Source of the DNA: an uncultured Bacteriovoracaceae bacterium
GTDB lineage: Bacteria; Bdellovibrionota; Bacteriovoracia; Bacteriovoracales; Bacteriovoracaceae
Assembly (NCBI GenBank): GCA_937952395.1
Contig: CALFYV010000171.1
Coordinates: 1 to 5,214 of the forward strand
Direction: 5' to 3'
DNA: 5,214 bases
This document shows, piece by piece, positions 4,403 through 5,214 of this stretch; positions within the stretch are counted from its first letter, which is position 1; each line of letters opens with the position of its first letter. Position numbers and translations under genes: made by a program. The notes under the pieces were generated by a model that worked only from the letters and a program-made list of their open reading frames with translations, was not told where the DNA came from and did not search any database.

Positions 4403-5028
4403 TGTTCTGCTAGGTAAGAATTAATTTTTAATAAAAACTTTGCACTGTCTTTGAGCCTGTAGACAAATGGCGATAAGCTTCCTGGATAGTCAATTCCTTT
4501 AAAAATAGCGACATGATTGGTGCCCAACATTTTTACCGAGGAATCATCACGAACTTGAGGAGAGCCATCGTGCCAATTCGTAAAATTATTTTCGACCCAT
4601 TCCATTCCTATATTAGTATATGAGCATATAATATTGATTTCTGATTCAGAGTAATGCCAAGTCTCATCTTTTAAAAAAGGATTTAATGAAATCTCTAAAT
4701 ACCTTTTTGGGTTTAATGGAGTAATCATCTTGAGAATGGCCATAATATCATTTTTTAGAAGTTCGTGACCTTTTCTTAAATCATCATGGTCCTTAGGAAA
4801 GTTTTTGAAAAAATCCTCTAGCATTTTTTCTTCTAATCCATTTGTTATGACTACTGAGTCACAAAATTCGTTTCTATCAAAACATTCCAAATATTGAGTT
4901 ATCGCCTTATTTTTTTCTCTCACCCAAATCATGCAATTAAGTTCTTCATGCTCAAGGTCATAGACTTTTCGAGGTTGTGAGGTCATGAGAAAGTGTTCAG
5001 CTGGCTTAGTTTTTCGATAAAAATCCAT
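4399..5028 (-). CDS. DUF1826-like protein of unknown function
   Basis: The 209-residue product resembles the DUF1826 family by recall of its motifs. The N-terminal NCMIWVREKNKAI (31-43) fits the family's opening strand. WHYSESEINIICSYTNIGMEWV (124-145) fits the segment usually read as FHxD...R-L-TY-GPGTEW. HVAIFKGIDYPGSLSPFVYR (172-191) fits the GDVALFKG...HRSP segment, and SAKFLLKINSY (195-205) the final strand. Two positions differ from what I recall as conserved: the Asp of HxD is Ser127, and the His of HRSP is Tyr190. Any metal or substrate site may thus be altered. No signal peptide or membrane span is seen. AAGGAAGG (5038-5031) precedes the ATG, and TATAAT with a partial -35 lies upstream. 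Its stop codon overlaps that of the receiver/TPR gene by four bases, and no terminator is seen between them. The biochemical role of the family is not established. Confidence 0.7.
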   Translation of the reverse strand: MDFYRKTKPAEHFLMTSQPRKVYDLEHEELNCMIWVREKNKAITQYLECFDRNEFCDSVVITNGLEEKMLEDFFKNFPKDHDDLRKGHELLKNDIMAILKMITPLNPKRYLEISLNPFLKDETWHYSESEINIICSYTNIGMEWVENNFTNWHDGSPQVRDDSSVKMLGTNHVAIFKGIDYPGSLSPFVYRLKDSAKFLLKINSYLAEH

Positions 5029-5053
5029 AACCTTCCTTAGTTATCCTAATTTC

Positions 5054-5083
5054 ATTATATAGAATATCTGCTGCGACATACAA
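5054..5083 (-). promoter_or_regulatory. sigma-70-type promoter of the DUF1826-like gene
   Basis: On the minus strand TATAAT (5059-5054) is a perfect -10, with TTGTAT (5083-5078) eighteen bases upstream as a half-matching -35. Transcription would begin near 5047, giving a leader of about 20 bases that includes the AAGGAAGG ribosome-binding site. Confidence 0.5.
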
Positions 5084-5118
5084 ACAGATAGGAAAAAAAC
5101 TCCTTTAAAGTGGATTAA

Positions 5119-5214
5119 ATGCTTCGGTTTTGGTTGAAAATCGATATTTTCCGTAAAATTGACAATCCTTTGACACCAAGCTTACTTTGTTTTGATATCT
5201 ATGAAAGAGATGCG
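5119..5214 (+). CDS. N-terminal start of an unidentified protein (partial)
   Basis: An ATG at 5119, directly preceded by an in-frame TAA (5116-5118), opens 32 codons that run off the window without a stop. The product begins MLRFWLKIDIFRK and continues IDNPLTPSLLCFDIYERDA. The composition is protein-like, with a regular mix of hydrophobic and charged residues. The first residues are too charged for a clear signal peptide. AAGTGGA (5108-5114) is a modest Shine-Dalgarno-like sequence four bases before the ATG. It is divergent from the DUF1826-like gene, with 90 bases between the start codons. No family can be assigned from 32 residues, and whether it is real depends on the sequence beyond the edge. 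Confidence 0.6.
   Translation, partial: MLRFWLKIDIFRKIDNPLTPSLLCFDIYERDA

Noticed and set aside
5159..5209. Two TTGACA hexamers 11 bases apart (5159-5164 and 5170-5175) followed by GATATCT and an ATG at 5201, looking like a promoter and gene start.
   Set aside because: They lie inside a longer protein-like open frame starting at 5119, and no good -10 is at the right distance from either hexamer. The ATG at 5201 has no Shine-Dalgarno sequence.

Overview
The window is an AT-rich bacterial chromosomal segment with short intergenic gaps and genes on both strands. It carries an ordinary tRNA, a heat-shock chaperone, a lone flagellin gene and a large regulator built from a receiver-like domain plus TPR-type repeats. 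The flagellin N-terminus (MGFRINTNTPAIAAQR), the low GC and the receiver/TPR regulator suggest a motile Gram-negative bacterium, perhaps of the Bdellovibrionota (Bacteriovorax-like). This placement is inference; nothing here proves the lineage.

Left part (1-1200): the C-terminal tail of a coiled-coil protein, then tRNA-Leu(UAG) with its own promoter and an encoded CCA. Next comes an ORF6N-domain DNA-binding protein of the kind common in phages and mobile regions. Inside its reading frame lies a perfect 15-bp inverted repeat. A 52-residue, very basic, unrecognised protein follows on the minus strand, and then a strong terminator that serves hsp20.

Middle (1200-2110): on the minus strand, an Hsp20 small heat-shock protein with a sigma-32-like promoter, and upstream of it a 64-residue zinc-ribbon protein. 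The zinc-ribbon gene is divergent from the flagellin gene.

Right part (2110-5214): a compact flagellin without the variable outer domains and an intrinsic terminator. The receiver/TPR gene follows; its likely flagellar-type (sigma-28) promoter overlaps that terminator and leaves almost no leader. The receiver appears degenerate, with Ser-Pro and Glu at the places of the metal-binding and phospho-acceptor acids. This gene converges on a DUF1826-like gene with overlapping stop codons. At the right edge a new gene starts on the plus strand and runs off the window.

The most plausible functional link is flagellin plus the receiver/TPR protein, through shared sigma-28 control. The remaining genes look like independent transcription units. 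I see no CRISPR array, transposase or complete mobile element. The items most worth a second look are the in-frame palindrome in the ORF6N gene, the terminator-promoter overlap with a probably leaderless regulator, and the small basic protein.
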